A DNA stretch of 64,000 nucleotides from Paraburkholderia youngii (lineage in GTDB: Bacteria; Pseudomonadota; Gammaproteobacteria; Burkholderiales; Burkholderiaceae), in contig NZ_JAALDK010000001.1 of NCBI RefSeq assembly GCF_013366925.1, positions 5,516,001 through 5,580,000 of the forward strand, written 5' to 3'. This document shows positions 25,642-33,956 of this stretch, piece after piece. A model generated the notes under the pieces. The model made no database searches and had not been told where the DNA came from. It worked only from the letters and a program-made list of their open reading frames with translations. Position 1 is the stretch's first letter. Every line of letters starts with the position of its first letter. The position numbers were made by a program, and so were the translations under genes.

Positions 25642-27738
25642 CTACCCCCTCGCCTCCCGCATCCTCTCTGTCAACAGCCGATGCACGCGCGCGAGCTCGC
25701 CCACCACATCCGCTTCCAGCGACGTCAACCGCTCGCGCGCGGGTAACTCGAGCCGCACTGGCCGCAACGTGCGGTTCAGCGCGGCCTCGATCGCCGCGCT
25801 CATCGCCACGACCCATTCGTCGAGTTCGCTATGCACGTCGCGACGGTTCGCGGTAAGGCGCAACTGCGTCGCGGTGCCGGCCATCCGCCGCAGCAGACTC
25901 AGCACCGTCAGCGTGACGGTATCGGCCATCGAGTCCTCGAGCTTTTCTAGCCGCACGCGGCCGATCGCTTCTTCCGCGTTGTTGCTGGTGAGACCCGCGG
26001 CGCGGCGCAATTGCTCGATCTCCTTGCCGCTGTGCCGCGGCGCTTCGAGCGACGCGCGCAGATACGCGAGATTCGCGCGCACCGCGTCGCCGAGATAGAC
26101 GCGCAGGTCGAGCTTCTCGCGCGTCGGCCACAGAAGGAAGGTCGCGACGAGCGCGAGCACGCAGCCGAGCACGTTGTTGCCGAGCCGCGTCAGCGCGAAC
26201 GACAGTTCGTTGGCGCCCGGCGTCGCGAAGTCGGCGACGAGCACGAAGGTCGGCGTCAGGAACAGCACGAACAGGCTGTAGCTGACGGGGCGCAGCGCCA
26301 TCGTCGCCATCACGAGCGGGAACACCGCGAGCGAGATGCCGAGCGGCGAATGAATCGCGTAGCCGATCGCCGCCGCGAGCACGCCGCCGACGATACTGCC
26401 CGCCGCGCGTTCGATGCTGCGCGGCCAGGTCGCGGCGATCGACGGCTGCAGGATCAGAAGAGTGGCCATCGTCGCCCAATAGCCGAACGGCAGACCGAGC
26501 GCCCGAATCACGACGAAGCCCGCGGTCGTCGTCACGCCGACACGCGCCGCATGGCGCAAGCCGACCGACTGCCACGACAGGTTCGCCTTCAGCGCCGACC
26601 ACGCGCGCGCCGTATAACGCGCGACGCATGCGCTCCACGGCTCGGCATGCACCTCACGCGGCGCGAAATCGACGAGCTCGAAACCGGATTGCAGCTTCAC
26701 CGGTTCGAGCAGCGCGCTTTCGAGCCGATGCGCGAAACGCCGCAGACGCGCCTGCGGCTCCGCCAGACGTTCCCAGCGCGCGTCGCCGGTCGCGCTGCCG
26801 ATGTCGCTCAGCACTTCGCCGATCGCATTGAGCAGGCGCACCGCGCGTTGCGTGCGGCGCGGATCGTCGGGCACTTTCTCGCCCGCGCCCGACACCGCGA
26901 TCAGATAAGCGAACAACGCTTCGCCATCGGTCAGCAAGCCGAGCAGCGTGTCATAGACGGCCGCGCCGCCCGCTTTCGATGCAGGCACGTTCGCGAGCGC
27001 ATCGCGCGAGCGTTCGAGCGACGCGCGCGCATCGGCGCGAAAGCGCGCGGCATGCGTGGCCCATTCGCGCGGCGCGGCTCGTCCGCCGACGAGCCGCGCG
27101 CTATCGAACGCGATATCGGCGAGGCGCAGATACACCGTGCGCAGCGACGCGCGGCTCGCGCCGAACGGATGGATGCGCCACACGGTCAGGCTCAGCACGA
27201 TCGCGAACAGACAGCCGAGCAGATAGACGCCGAGAAACTCGACACCGGCTCGCGCGTCATGCATCGGCCGATCGACCATCACGACGCAAGCGGTCGCCGC
27301 GAGGATCGTCACCTGCGACGTGGCCGCGCCCCAGATGCGGCCGAACGCGCCGAGCGTCGTGAACGCGAGCACCGCGAGCGCGGCCCACGCGGTGCCCGAC
27401 GCGGATGCGAACGCGGCGATGCCCCCGCACAGCGTCGACAGCAGCGCGAAGCCCATCATCGACATGAAGCGCGCGCGGTTCGAGCCGGCCGCATCGGCGA
27501 GGCAGGTCCAGAACGCGCCAATTGCGGCCCACGCGAACACCGGATCGTGCAGCACGTTGCCGAGCGCGAGCATCGCCGTCGATGCGCACGCGGCCCTCAA
27601 GCCCTCCGACAGATTCGCCTCGCTCGCCGCGAACGACACCATCCAGACCGGCCGCTTGCGATAGATCGCGCTGACGACCGAATTCAGCCGGGTCGACCAG
27701 CGCGGCGATGTCGAGTGGGACTTGCTGCGGTTCATCAT
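25642..27738 (-). CDS. FUSC-family inner-membrane protein (aromatic acid exporter type)
   Basis: A 698-residue membrane protein with two blocks of hydrophobic helices (about 45-190 and 395-530), each followed by a long cytoplasmic helical region. This is the repeated layout of FUSC/YccS/AaeB proteins. Family members export aromatic carboxylic acids or act as fusaric-acid resistance pumps, usually with a membrane-fusion partner; no such partner is adjacent here. The gene is convergent with the GIY-YIG gene, with only six bases between stops. Substrate unknown. Confidence 0.88.
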   Translation of the reverse strand: MMNRSKSHSTSPRWSTRLNSVVSAIYRKRPVWMVSFAASEANLSEGLRAACASTAMLALGNVLHDPVFAWAAIGAFWTCLADAAGSNRARFMSMMGFALLSTLCGGIAAFASASGTAWAALAVLAFTTLGAFGRIWGAATSQVTILAATACVVMVDRPMHDARAGVEFLGVYLLGCLFAIVLSLTVWRIHPFGASRASLRTVYLRLADIAFDSARLVGGRAAPREWATHAARFRADARASLERSRDALANVPASKAGGAAVYDTLLGLLTDGEALFAYLIAVSGAGEKVPDDPRRTQRAVRLLNAIGEVLSDIGSATGDARWERLAEPQARLRRFAHRLESALLEPVKLQSGFELVDFAPREVHAEPWSACVARYTARAWSALKANLSWQSVGLRHAARVGVTTTAGFVVIRALGLPFGYWATMATLLILQPSIAATWPRSIERAAGSIVGGVLAAAIGYAIHSPLGISLAVFPLVMATMALRPVSYSLFVLFLTPTFVLVADFATPGANELSFALTRLGNNVLGCVLALVATFLLWPTREKLDLRVYLGDAVRANLAYLRASLEAPRHSGKEIEQLRRAAGLTSNNAEEAIGRVRLEKLEDSMADTVTLTVLSLLRRMAGTATQLRLTANRRDVHSELDEWVVAMSAAIEAALNRTLRPVRLELPARERLTSLEADVVGELARVHRLLTERMREARG

Positions 27739-27892
27739 CCGGATAGTGCTCGTTGAAGTGATGGAAACGCGCGTGGATGCCGTGAGTTCGCGCGCGAGCT
27801 CGTGCGGCGAATGATAAGGGTTTACACCTAAATATAAAAATGCGTTCCGTTCATCGAAGCGATGCGTTCAGGTTATGCGCGCCGCAAAGCGC

Positions 27893-27930
27893 ATAAAAAA
27901 ACCGCGCGGTCCTTGCGGACTGGCGCGGTT
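27893..27930 (-). terminator. Intrinsic terminator after ppa
   Basis: On the minus strand AACCGCGC pairs with GCGCGGTT (plus positions 27923-27930 and 27900-27907) with an inner GTCC/GGAC stem, followed by a U-run (complement of the A-run at 27893-27900). It lies 40 bp past the ppa stop. Confidence 0.85.
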
Positions 27931-27969
27931 TTCGTACTGCATGCAGCGAGCGGATGAACCGTGGTGCGC

Positions 27970-28497
27970 TTACTTCTTGTAGTTCGCCACGCCTTCGCTG
28001 ATTTCCTTGTGGGCGGCATCGACGTCGGCCCAGCCTTCGACCTTGACCCACTTGCCCTTCTCGAGCGCCTTGTATTGCTCGAAGAAGTGCTTGATCTGGT
28101 CCTTCAGGTAAGCAGGCACGTCGTCGACCGACTTCAGGTTCGCCGTCATCGGGCAGATCTTGTCGTGCGGCACGGCGATCAGCTTCGCGTCGACGCCCGA
28201 TTCATCGGTCATCTGCAGCATGCCGAGCGCGCGGGCACGCACGACCGAGCCTGCCAGCAGCGGGAACGGCGTGATTACCAGCACATCGACCGGATCGCCG
28301 TCGCCCGACAGCGTCTGCGGAATGAAGCCGTAGTTGGCCGGATAGCGCATGCCGGTACCGATGAAACGGTCGACGACGAGCAGGCCCAGCTCCTTGTCGG
28401 CTTCGTACTTCACCGGGTCGCTTTGCGCCGGGATTTCGATGATGACGTTGAAATCGTGCGGAAGGTCTTTGCCTGCGGGAACGTGATTGAAGCTCAT
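27970..28497 (-). CDS. ppa: Inorganic pyrophosphatase
   Basis: A 175-residue soluble family I enzyme hydrolysing pyrophosphate to phosphate in the cytoplasm, which pulls biosynthetic reactions forward. The metal-binding signature DGDPVDVLV provides Asp66, Asp68 and Asp71, and [15 protein letters not shown] and the C-terminal KWVKVEGW are also typical. Length matches bacterial hexameric enzymes. It is transcribed alone, with a terminator 40 bp downstream, and is divergent from the aldehyde dehydrogenase gene across about 300 bp. Confidence 0.97.
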   Translation of the reverse strand: MSFNHVPAGKDLPHDFNVIIEIPAQSDPVKYEADKELGLLVVDRFIGTGMRYPANYGFIPQTLSGDGDPVDVLVITPFPLLAGSVVRARALGMLQMTDESGVDAKLIAVPHDKICPMTANLKSVDDVPAYLKDQIKHFFEQYKALEKGKWVKVEGWADVDAAHKEISEGVANYKK

Positions 28498-28794
28498 GAG
28501 CGCTCTCTGAAGGGGATGGAAATCGGAAGGCGGCGAACGGCGCGCGGGCTGCGGATGCGGTGCGAACTGCGTGCGAACCGCGAACGCCAGGCCCTGAAGC
28601 CCTCTCGCCCCGAACGACGGGGCCGCGCACCGGACCGTACGGAATGCGCCATTATAGCCAATCGGCAGGTGGCATCCGCGGTCGGATCGGCGCGATAATC
28701 GTCTGGCGAGTCTCGCTTCGCGTCTCTACCGTTTTGTGTCTCCCCTTCGAACCCGCGCCGCCGCACCCCGGCCGCACGTCATCAAGGAGCATGC

Positions 28795-30234
28795 ATGGAA
28801 GAAGCACGGCATTTCATCGGCGGCGAGTGGTGCGCCGCTTCCGGCGGCGAATCGATCGCCGTACTCGATCCATCGGACGGCCAGCCGTTCACGCGCCTCG
28901 CGCGCGGCACCGAGGCCGATATCGACACCGCCGTGCACGCGGCGCGCCGCGCGTTCGACGGAGCCTGGGGCGCGCTCGCCGCCGCCGAGCGCGGCCGTGT
29001 GCTGTACCGGCTGTCGCTGCTGGTGGCCGCGCGCCAGGAAGACCTCGCACAGCTCGAAGCGCGCGACACCGGCAAGCCGCTCAAGCAGGCGCGCGCCGAC
29101 GCCGCTGCCCTCACCCGCTACTTCGAGTTCTACGCCGGCGCGGCCGACAAGCTGCACGGCGAGACCCTGCCCTACCAATCCGGCTACACGGTGCTGACGA
29201 TTCGCGAGCCGCACGGCGTGACCGGCCACATCGTGCCGTGGAATTACCCGATGCAGATTTTCGGGCGCAGCGTCGGCGCGGCACTGGCGACCGGCAATGC
29301 GTGCGTGGTCAAACCGGCCGAGGACGCGTGCCTTTCCGTACTGCGTGTCGCGGAACTCGCCGCCGAAGCCGGCCTGCCGGCCGGTGCGCTGAACATCGTC
29401 ACCGGTTACGGACACGAAGCGGGCGCCGCGCTCGCGCGTCATCCGGGCATCGATCACATCTCGTTCACTGGCTCGCCAGAAACCGGCAAGCTCGTCACGC
29501 AGATGGCCGCCGAAAACCACGTCCCCGTCACGCTCGAACTCGGCGGCAAGTCGCCGCAAATCGTCTTCGCCGACGCCGATCTCGACGCCGCGCTGCCGGT
29601 GCTGATTTCCGCGATCGTGCAGAACGCCGGGCAAACCTGCTCGGCGGGCAGTCGCGTGCTGATCGAGCAGGCCATTTACGAGCCGCTGCTCGACCGGCTC
29701 AGCAGCGCCTTTCAGGCACTGCGCGTCGGGCCGTCGAAAGCCGACCTCGACTGCGGGCCGCTGATCAGCGCGAAACAGCAGCAGCGCGTGTGGGACTTCC
29801 TGTCGGACGCGCAACACGACGGCATCGCAATGGCTGCGCACGGCGAAGTGATTCCCGAAGCGCCTGAAAGCGGCTTCTACCAAGCCCCGACCTTGCTGCG
29901 CGATGTCCCCGCGAGCCACCGCCTCGCGCGCGACGAAGTGTTCGGCCCGGTGCTCGCCGCGATGTCGTTCCGCGACGAAGCCGAAGCGCTCGCGCTCGCG
30001 AACGGCACGCAGTTCGGACTCGTCGCCGGTATCTGGACACGCGATGGCGCGCGCCAGATGCGGCTCGCGCGACGCGTGCGCTCGGGCCAGGTATTCATCA
30101 ACAACTATGGTGCGGGCGGCGGCGTCGAGTTGCCGTTCGGCGGCGTCAGGCATTCGGGGCATGGCCGCGAGAAAGGCTTCGAGGCGCTGTATGGCTTTAC
30201 GGTGCTGAAGACGATCGCGATCCGCCACGGCTAG
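28795..30234 (+). CDS. NAD(P)-dependent aldehyde dehydrogenase (betaine-aldehyde/gamma-aminobutyraldehyde type)
   Basis: A 479-residue ALDH-superfamily enzyme oxidising an aldehyde to its acid in the cytoplasm. The catalytic Cys282 lies in NAGQTCSAGSR, the general-base Glu248 in TLELGGKSPQ, and the cofactor-loop motif is FTGSPETGKLV. AAGGAG precedes the ATG. An SDR oxidoreductase and an anion:cation-symporter MFS gene follow on the same strand, suggesting a small catabolic cluster in which an imported compound is oxidised stepwise. The substrate is not determined; assignment beyond the superfamily is low confidence. Confidence 0.9.
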   Translation: MEEARHFIGGEWCAASGGESIAVLDPSDGQPFTRLARGTEADIDTAVHAARRAFDGAWGALAAAERGRVLYRLSLLVAARQEDLAQLEARDTGKPLKQARADAAALTRYFEFYAGAADKLHGETLPYQSGYTVLTIREPHGVTGHIVPWNYPMQIFGRSVGAALATGNACVVKPAEDACLSVLRVAELAAEAGLPAGALNIVTGYGHEAGAALARHPGIDHISFTGSPETGKLVTQMAAENHVPVTLELGGKSPQIVFADADLDAALPVLISAIVQNAGQTCSAGSRVLIEQAIYEPLLDRLSSAFQALRVGPSKADLDCGPLISAKQQQRVWDFLSDAQHDGIAMAAHGEVIPEAPESGFYQAPTLLRDVPASHRLARDEVFGPVLAAMSFRDEAEALALANGTQFGLVAGIWTRDGARQMRLARRVRSGQVFINNYGAGGGVELPFGGVRHSGHGREKGFEALYGFTVLKTIAIRHG

Positions 30235-30325
30235 CGAATCCGGCAGGGCTCGCTCGCGATCAGCGCGACCAGCGCGTTACATGCAGCAACGCATCGCTCT
30301 ATCCATCACAAACAACGGAGACATC

Positions 30326-31084
30326 ATGCGGTTGACAGGTAAAACGGCCATCGTCACGGGCGGCGGTTCGGGTTTCGGCGAAGGCATCGCGAAGACCTTT
30401 GCGCGCGAAGGCGCGAACGTCGTGGTCAACGACCTCAACGGGCCGGCCGCCGAACGCGTCGCGAGTGAGATCGCGATTTCGGGCGGAAAAGCGATCGCGG
30501 TGCCCGGCAACGTCGCGCATCGCGACGACTGGCGCACGCTGCGCGAAGCCGCGCTCGAAGACTTCGGCAGCGTGCAGATCGTCGTCAATAACGCGGGCAC
30601 TACGCATCGCAACAAGCCGGTGCTCGAAGTGACCGAGGACGAGTTCGACCGCGTCTATGCGGTGAACGTAAAGAGCATCTACTGGAGCGTGCAGGAGTTC
30701 GTGCCGTATTTCCGCGGGCAAGGCGGCGGCAGCTTCATCAATATCGCGTCGACGGCGGGCGTGCGGCCGCGGCCGGGGCTCGTCTGGTACAACGGCAGCA
30801 AGGGCGCGGTGATCGTCGCCAGCAAGTCGCTCGCCGTCGAACTCGGGCCGCAGCGGATTCGCGTGAACTGCGTGAATCCGGTAATCGGTGAGACCGCGCT
30901 GCTGTCCGAGTTCATGGGGGTCGAGGATACGCCGCAGAATCGGCAGAAGTTCCTCGCGGGGATACCGCTCGGGCGGTTTTCGACGCCGCAGGATATTGCG
31001 AATGCGGCGCTGTATCTGGCTTCGGATGAGGCGGAGTTCATTACCGGCGTGTGCCTCGAAGTGGATGGGGGGCGCTGCGTGTAG
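30326..31084 (+). CDS. Short-chain dehydrogenase/reductase
   Basis: A 252-residue classical SDR. The Rossmann motif TGGGSGFG lies at 11-18, NNAG at 88-91, and the catalytic residues are Ser142, Tyr155 and Lys159 (WYNGSKGA). It ends with the usual FITGVCLEVDGGRCV. The start MRLTGK is chosen because GGAG is correctly spaced before 30326; a reading from 30281 lacks this. It lies 92 bp after the aldehyde dehydrogenase and probably oxidises an alcohol or keto intermediate of the same pathway. An Asp at the end of strand 2 (VVVND) hints at NAD rather than NADP. Confidence 0.92.
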   Translation: MRLTGKTAIVTGGGSGFGEGIAKTFAREGANVVVNDLNGPAAERVASEIAISGGKAIAVPGNVAHRDDWRTLREAALEDFGSVQIVVNNAGTTHRNKPVLEVTEDEFDRVYAVNVKSIYWSVQEFVPYFRGQGGGSFINIASTAGVRPRPGLVWYNGSKGAVIVASKSLAVELGPQRIRVNCVNPVIGETALLSEFMGVEDTPQNRQKFLAGIPLGRFSTPQDIANAALYLASDEAEFITGVCLEVDGGRCV

Positions 31085-31223
31085 TGGTGGGTCTGACGCT
31101 GCGCACGCGCTGCGTGCGCAGTCAGTGTTTTCCCCCAATATCGATTCGTCGTGCAAATGACCTGGCGCGGATAGAATCGACCGGCGGTGGCATTTCAATT
31201 CCATAACAAGAGGAGACACAGTC

Positions 31224-32543
31224 ATGGCTAGTCCTGCAGATCCGCTCCACCATCCCGGCGCTGGCGCGCCGCCTTCGACGTTCGAAGAGGCGACTTATCG
31301 CAAGGTTACCTGGCGGCTCGCGCCGCTGTTGATGCTGTGCTACATCGTTGCGTATCTGGACCGTGTGAACGTCGGTTTCGCGAAGCTGGGGATGAGCACG
31401 GATCTTGGCTTGAGCGATGCGGTGTACGGCTTCGGCGCGGGGATTTTCTTTATCGGCTATTTCATCTTCGAAGTGCCGAGCAACGTGATTCTGCATAAGG
31501 TCGGCGCGCGTGTCTGGATCGCGCGGATCATGGTTTCGTGGGGCGTGATATCGGTGCTGACGATGTTCGTCACCACGCCGACGATGTTTTACGTGATGCG
31601 CTTTTTGCTCGGGCTTGCCGAGGCGGGGTTCTTTCCTGGGATTATTTTGTATCTCACCTACTGGTATCCGGCGCATCGGCGTGGGCGGATGACGACCTGG
31701 TTTATGACGGCGATTGCGCTGTCTGGGGTGATCGGCGGGCCGGTGTCTGGGTACATCCTGAAGAACTTTAACGGCGTGAACGGGTGGCACGGGTGGCAGT
31801 GGCTGTTTCTGCTCGAAGGGATACCTTCGGTGCTGGTTGGGATCATCGTGTTCGTGGTGCTCGACGATCGGATTTCGAGCGCCAGGTGGCTTACCCGGGA
31901 AGAGCAACAGTTGCTCGAGAGTCAGGTGTCGGCCGAGGAAGCGACCAAGCACGATATGCCGATTCGGCAGGTACTCACTAACGGACGGGTGTTGATGTTC
32001 AGCCTCACCTACTTCTCGTTTGTGATGGGGCTTTATGGGGTGAGTTTCTGGTTGCCGACGATCATCAAATCGACCGGCGTTACCGATGCGTTTTTGATCG
32101 GCTTGCTGTCGGCGGTGCCGTTTGCGGCGGCTGTCGTGGCGATGGTGTTCGTTGCGCGGAGTGCGGACCGGTCGAGGGAACGGCGGTGGCATATTGCGGT
32201 GCCGGCGTTTCTTGGTGCTGTGGGGCTCGTGCTTTCCGTCGTTTGGACGCATAACACCGTGCTTGCTATGACCGGATTGACGCTGGCTACGATGGGCATC
32301 CTCACTACCCTGCCGTTGTTCTGGAGTTTGCCTACGGCGATTCTTGCTGGGACTGGGGCGGCCGCGGGGATCGCGATGATTAATTCCATTGGGAACCTGG
32401 CGGGGTTCCTTAGTCCTTATGCTGTGGGGTGGTTGAAAGAGGTTACCGCGGCTAATGACTCAGGGATGTATATGCTCGCGGCGTTTATGGTGCTCGGCGG
32501 TTTGCTTGCTATTAGTGTGCCGGCGAGGATGGTTAATAGATGA
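31224..32543 (+). CDS. MFS transporter, anion:cation symporter family
   Basis: A 439-residue 12-helix transporter of the ACS branch (phthalate, hexuronate, tartrate and related acids). Typical features are CYIVAYLDRVNVGFAK in helix 1, the RFLLGLAEAGFFPG motif near helix 4 and the YPAHRRGRMT loop. AAGAGGAGA precedes the ATG. It follows the ALDH and SDR genes by 140 bp and ends at a strong terminator, so it is the likely importer for that cluster's substrate, probably an organic acid. Its later half uses more T-rich codons than its neighbours. Confidence 0.9.
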   Translation: MASPADPLHHPGAGAPPSTFEEATYRKVTWRLAPLLMLCYIVAYLDRVNVGFAKLGMSTDLGLSDAVYGFGAGIFFIGYFIFEVPSNVILHKVGARVWIARIMVSWGVISVLTMFVTTPTMFYVMRFLLGLAEAGFFPGIILYLTYWYPAHRRGRMTTWFMTAIALSGVIGGPVSGYILKNFNGVNGWHGWQWLFLLEGIPSVLVGIIVFVVLDDRISSARWLTREEQQLLESQVSAEEATKHDMPIRQVLTNGRVLMFSLTYFSFVMGLYGVSFWLPTIIKSTGVTDAFLIGLLSAVPFAAAVVAMVFVARSADRSRERRWHIAVPAFLGAVGLVLSVVWTHNTVLAMTGLTLATMGILTTLPLFWSLPTAILAGTGAAAGIAMINSIGNLAGFLSPYAVGWLKEVTAANDSGMYMLAAFMVLGGLLAISVPARMVNR

Positions 32544-32562
32544 AACAGACTCGCAGATGAGC

Positions 32563-32597
32563 AAAGCCCTGGCGGTCTTTCTGCGCCAGGGCTTTTT
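32563..32597 (+). terminator. Strong intrinsic terminator after the MFS gene
   Basis: A 12-bp perfect stem, AAAGCCCTGGCG (32563-32574) with CGCCAGGGCTTT (32584-32595), is followed by a T-run. It is bidirectional in shape and also faces the convergent PXPV gene. Confidence 0.9.
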
Positions 32598-32641
32598 GTT
32601 GCCATGGGTACGAGCTTCCAACCATCGAATGGCCTGCCAGA

Positions 32642-32935
32642 TCAGTCGTCATCGTCCCCGTGATGACGGTGCTCCCAGCCCCTGTGCCAGCCATGGTCAT
32701 GGCGCCAGTGCCTGTCACGGTCGTCGTTGTACTGGTACCCATAGCCGTAACCGTAGCCATAGGCCGGAGCAGGCACGTACGTCACGGGTGGCGCCTCGTA
32801 GACCACCGGAGGCGGCGCGACATAAACCGGCCCCGGCGCGCCAAGATAAACACCAAGGTCGACATGAGCCAGCGCAGCGCTGGAAGCGCACGCAGCGCAA
32901 ACGCCTGCAATCCACAAAATGAAGCTGCGCTTCAT
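32642..32935 (-). CDS. Secreted Pro/Tyr/His-rich small protein with PXPV repeats
   Basis: A 97-residue exported protein. The signal peptide MKRSFILWIAGVCAACASSA ends near ALA, followed by HVDLGVYLGAPGPVYVAPPP with PxPV-type repeats, a YGYGYGYGY stretch and a His/Asp-rich tail ending HHGDDDD. GGGAGAG precedes the ATG at 32935. Small PXPV proteins are common in Burkholderia and of unknown function. The His/Asp-rich tail could bind metal, which is inference only. Transcribed alone. Confidence 0.8.
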   Translation of the reverse strand: MKRSFILWIAGVCAACASSAALAHVDLGVYLGAPGPVYVAPPPVVYEAPPVTYVPAPAYGYGYGYGYQYNDDRDRHWRHDHGWHRGWEHRHHGDDDD

Positions 32936-33078
32936 GTTTCTCTCCCTGTTCGCTGGCATCGGTTGTTGATGCGATTTAGCGATATCGATTGTATGTGTGG
33001 CTCTGGTTGGCAAATAAACGTGAAGTGTCAGTCTGGTAACCGTTTGTAAGGCCTCGTGCCCTCCAGTTCTCCGCGTGC

Positions 33079-33774
33079 TTACGAAGCACTCAGAGAATCG
33101 CCATAGACATGCACCCGCTCACCAACCTGAACGGCAGGCTGATTGTCGTAGTTGAAGTTTCGATAACTGCCATCCTGCATCCTGACTTGGACCTGGTAGG
33201 TGGCAGCTTTGCGTACCGCATGTTCGATGCCGTTACCGGCAAGGCCGCCGCCAACCGCACCCGCTATCGTCGCCAGAACACGGCCGCGACCTTGACCAAC
33301 CTGATTGCCCAGCAGCCCGCCCGCCACCGCACCGCCTACTGCACCGAGTCCGGTGGTCGGCTGCTGCGTTTGGACCGCGTTGACCGCGACGACTTCACCT
33401 GCATCAGGGTCGACGGCAACGGGTCGAGATGGCGGCTGCGTGGCATCACGGTAACTATCGTCATGCGCGTATCTGGGCGCGGGCGACGACGCACTGCTGT
33501 GGTGGGGATGAACATGGGATTCGCTCACCGTGTTGGTCCGCGTGCCTTGTTGCTCCGCATACGGTTTAGCCGAGTCGAGCGGCGTGCTGGCCGGCTTCAC
33601 CGCAACCGATGCAGTTTGCGACGGCGGCGGTGTTAGCGCTCGGGATGTCGGAAGCAGACCGGTCATTGCGGCAATGCCGGTGCCGCTGGCGAGAATCACA
33701 GCAACGGCAGCTCCGGCGACCAGAGGATGAATGCGGCTGCGCGCGGATGAATCGGAAGGCAGGTTGGTGGTCAT
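33079..33774 (-). CDS. Glycine-zipper 2TM (17-kDa antigen-like) envelope protein
   Basis: A 231-residue protein with one N-terminal membrane helix (VAGAAVAVILASGTGIAAM), a long low-complexity Ser/Thr/Pro/His linker, and a C-terminal glycine-zipper domain. That domain (GAVGGAVAGGLLGNQVG followed by TIAGAVGGGLAGNGIE) is typical of the SlyB/Pcp/17-kDa family, and it ends with a short beta region (YQVQVRMQDGSYRNFNYD). Unlike SlyB it has no lipobox, so it is probably anchored in the inner membrane with the zipper in the periplasm. GGAG precedes the ATG at 33774; a longer reading is unsupported. Function unknown; a cell-envelope stability role is suggested by relatives. Confidence 0.85.
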   Translation of the reverse strand: MTTNLPSDSSARSRIHPLVAGAAVAVILASGTGIAAMTGLLPTSRALTPPPSQTASVAVKPASTPLDSAKPYAEQQGTRTNTVSESHVHPHHSSASSPAPRYAHDDSYRDATQPPSRPVAVDPDAGEVVAVNAVQTQQPTTGLGAVGGAVAGGLLGNQVGQGRGRVLATIAGAVGGGLAGNGIEHAVRKAATYQVQVRMQDGSYRNFNYDNQPAVQVGERVHVYGDSLSAS

Positions 33775-33956
33775 TGCTGGCTCCGTGGTATGTGCCTGCA
33801 AGAACGCCGATGCCATCGAGTCGGTGGACCCGGCTATTGTGAGATGTGTAAGCAGTTGTAGTTCGCCGGGTCACCGCTGACATCCAGATCGACTTATAGA
33901 AAAAACAATGGCCGGTCTCCCGGCCATGATCGATTGGGCCCGCGAAAACTTCCGCG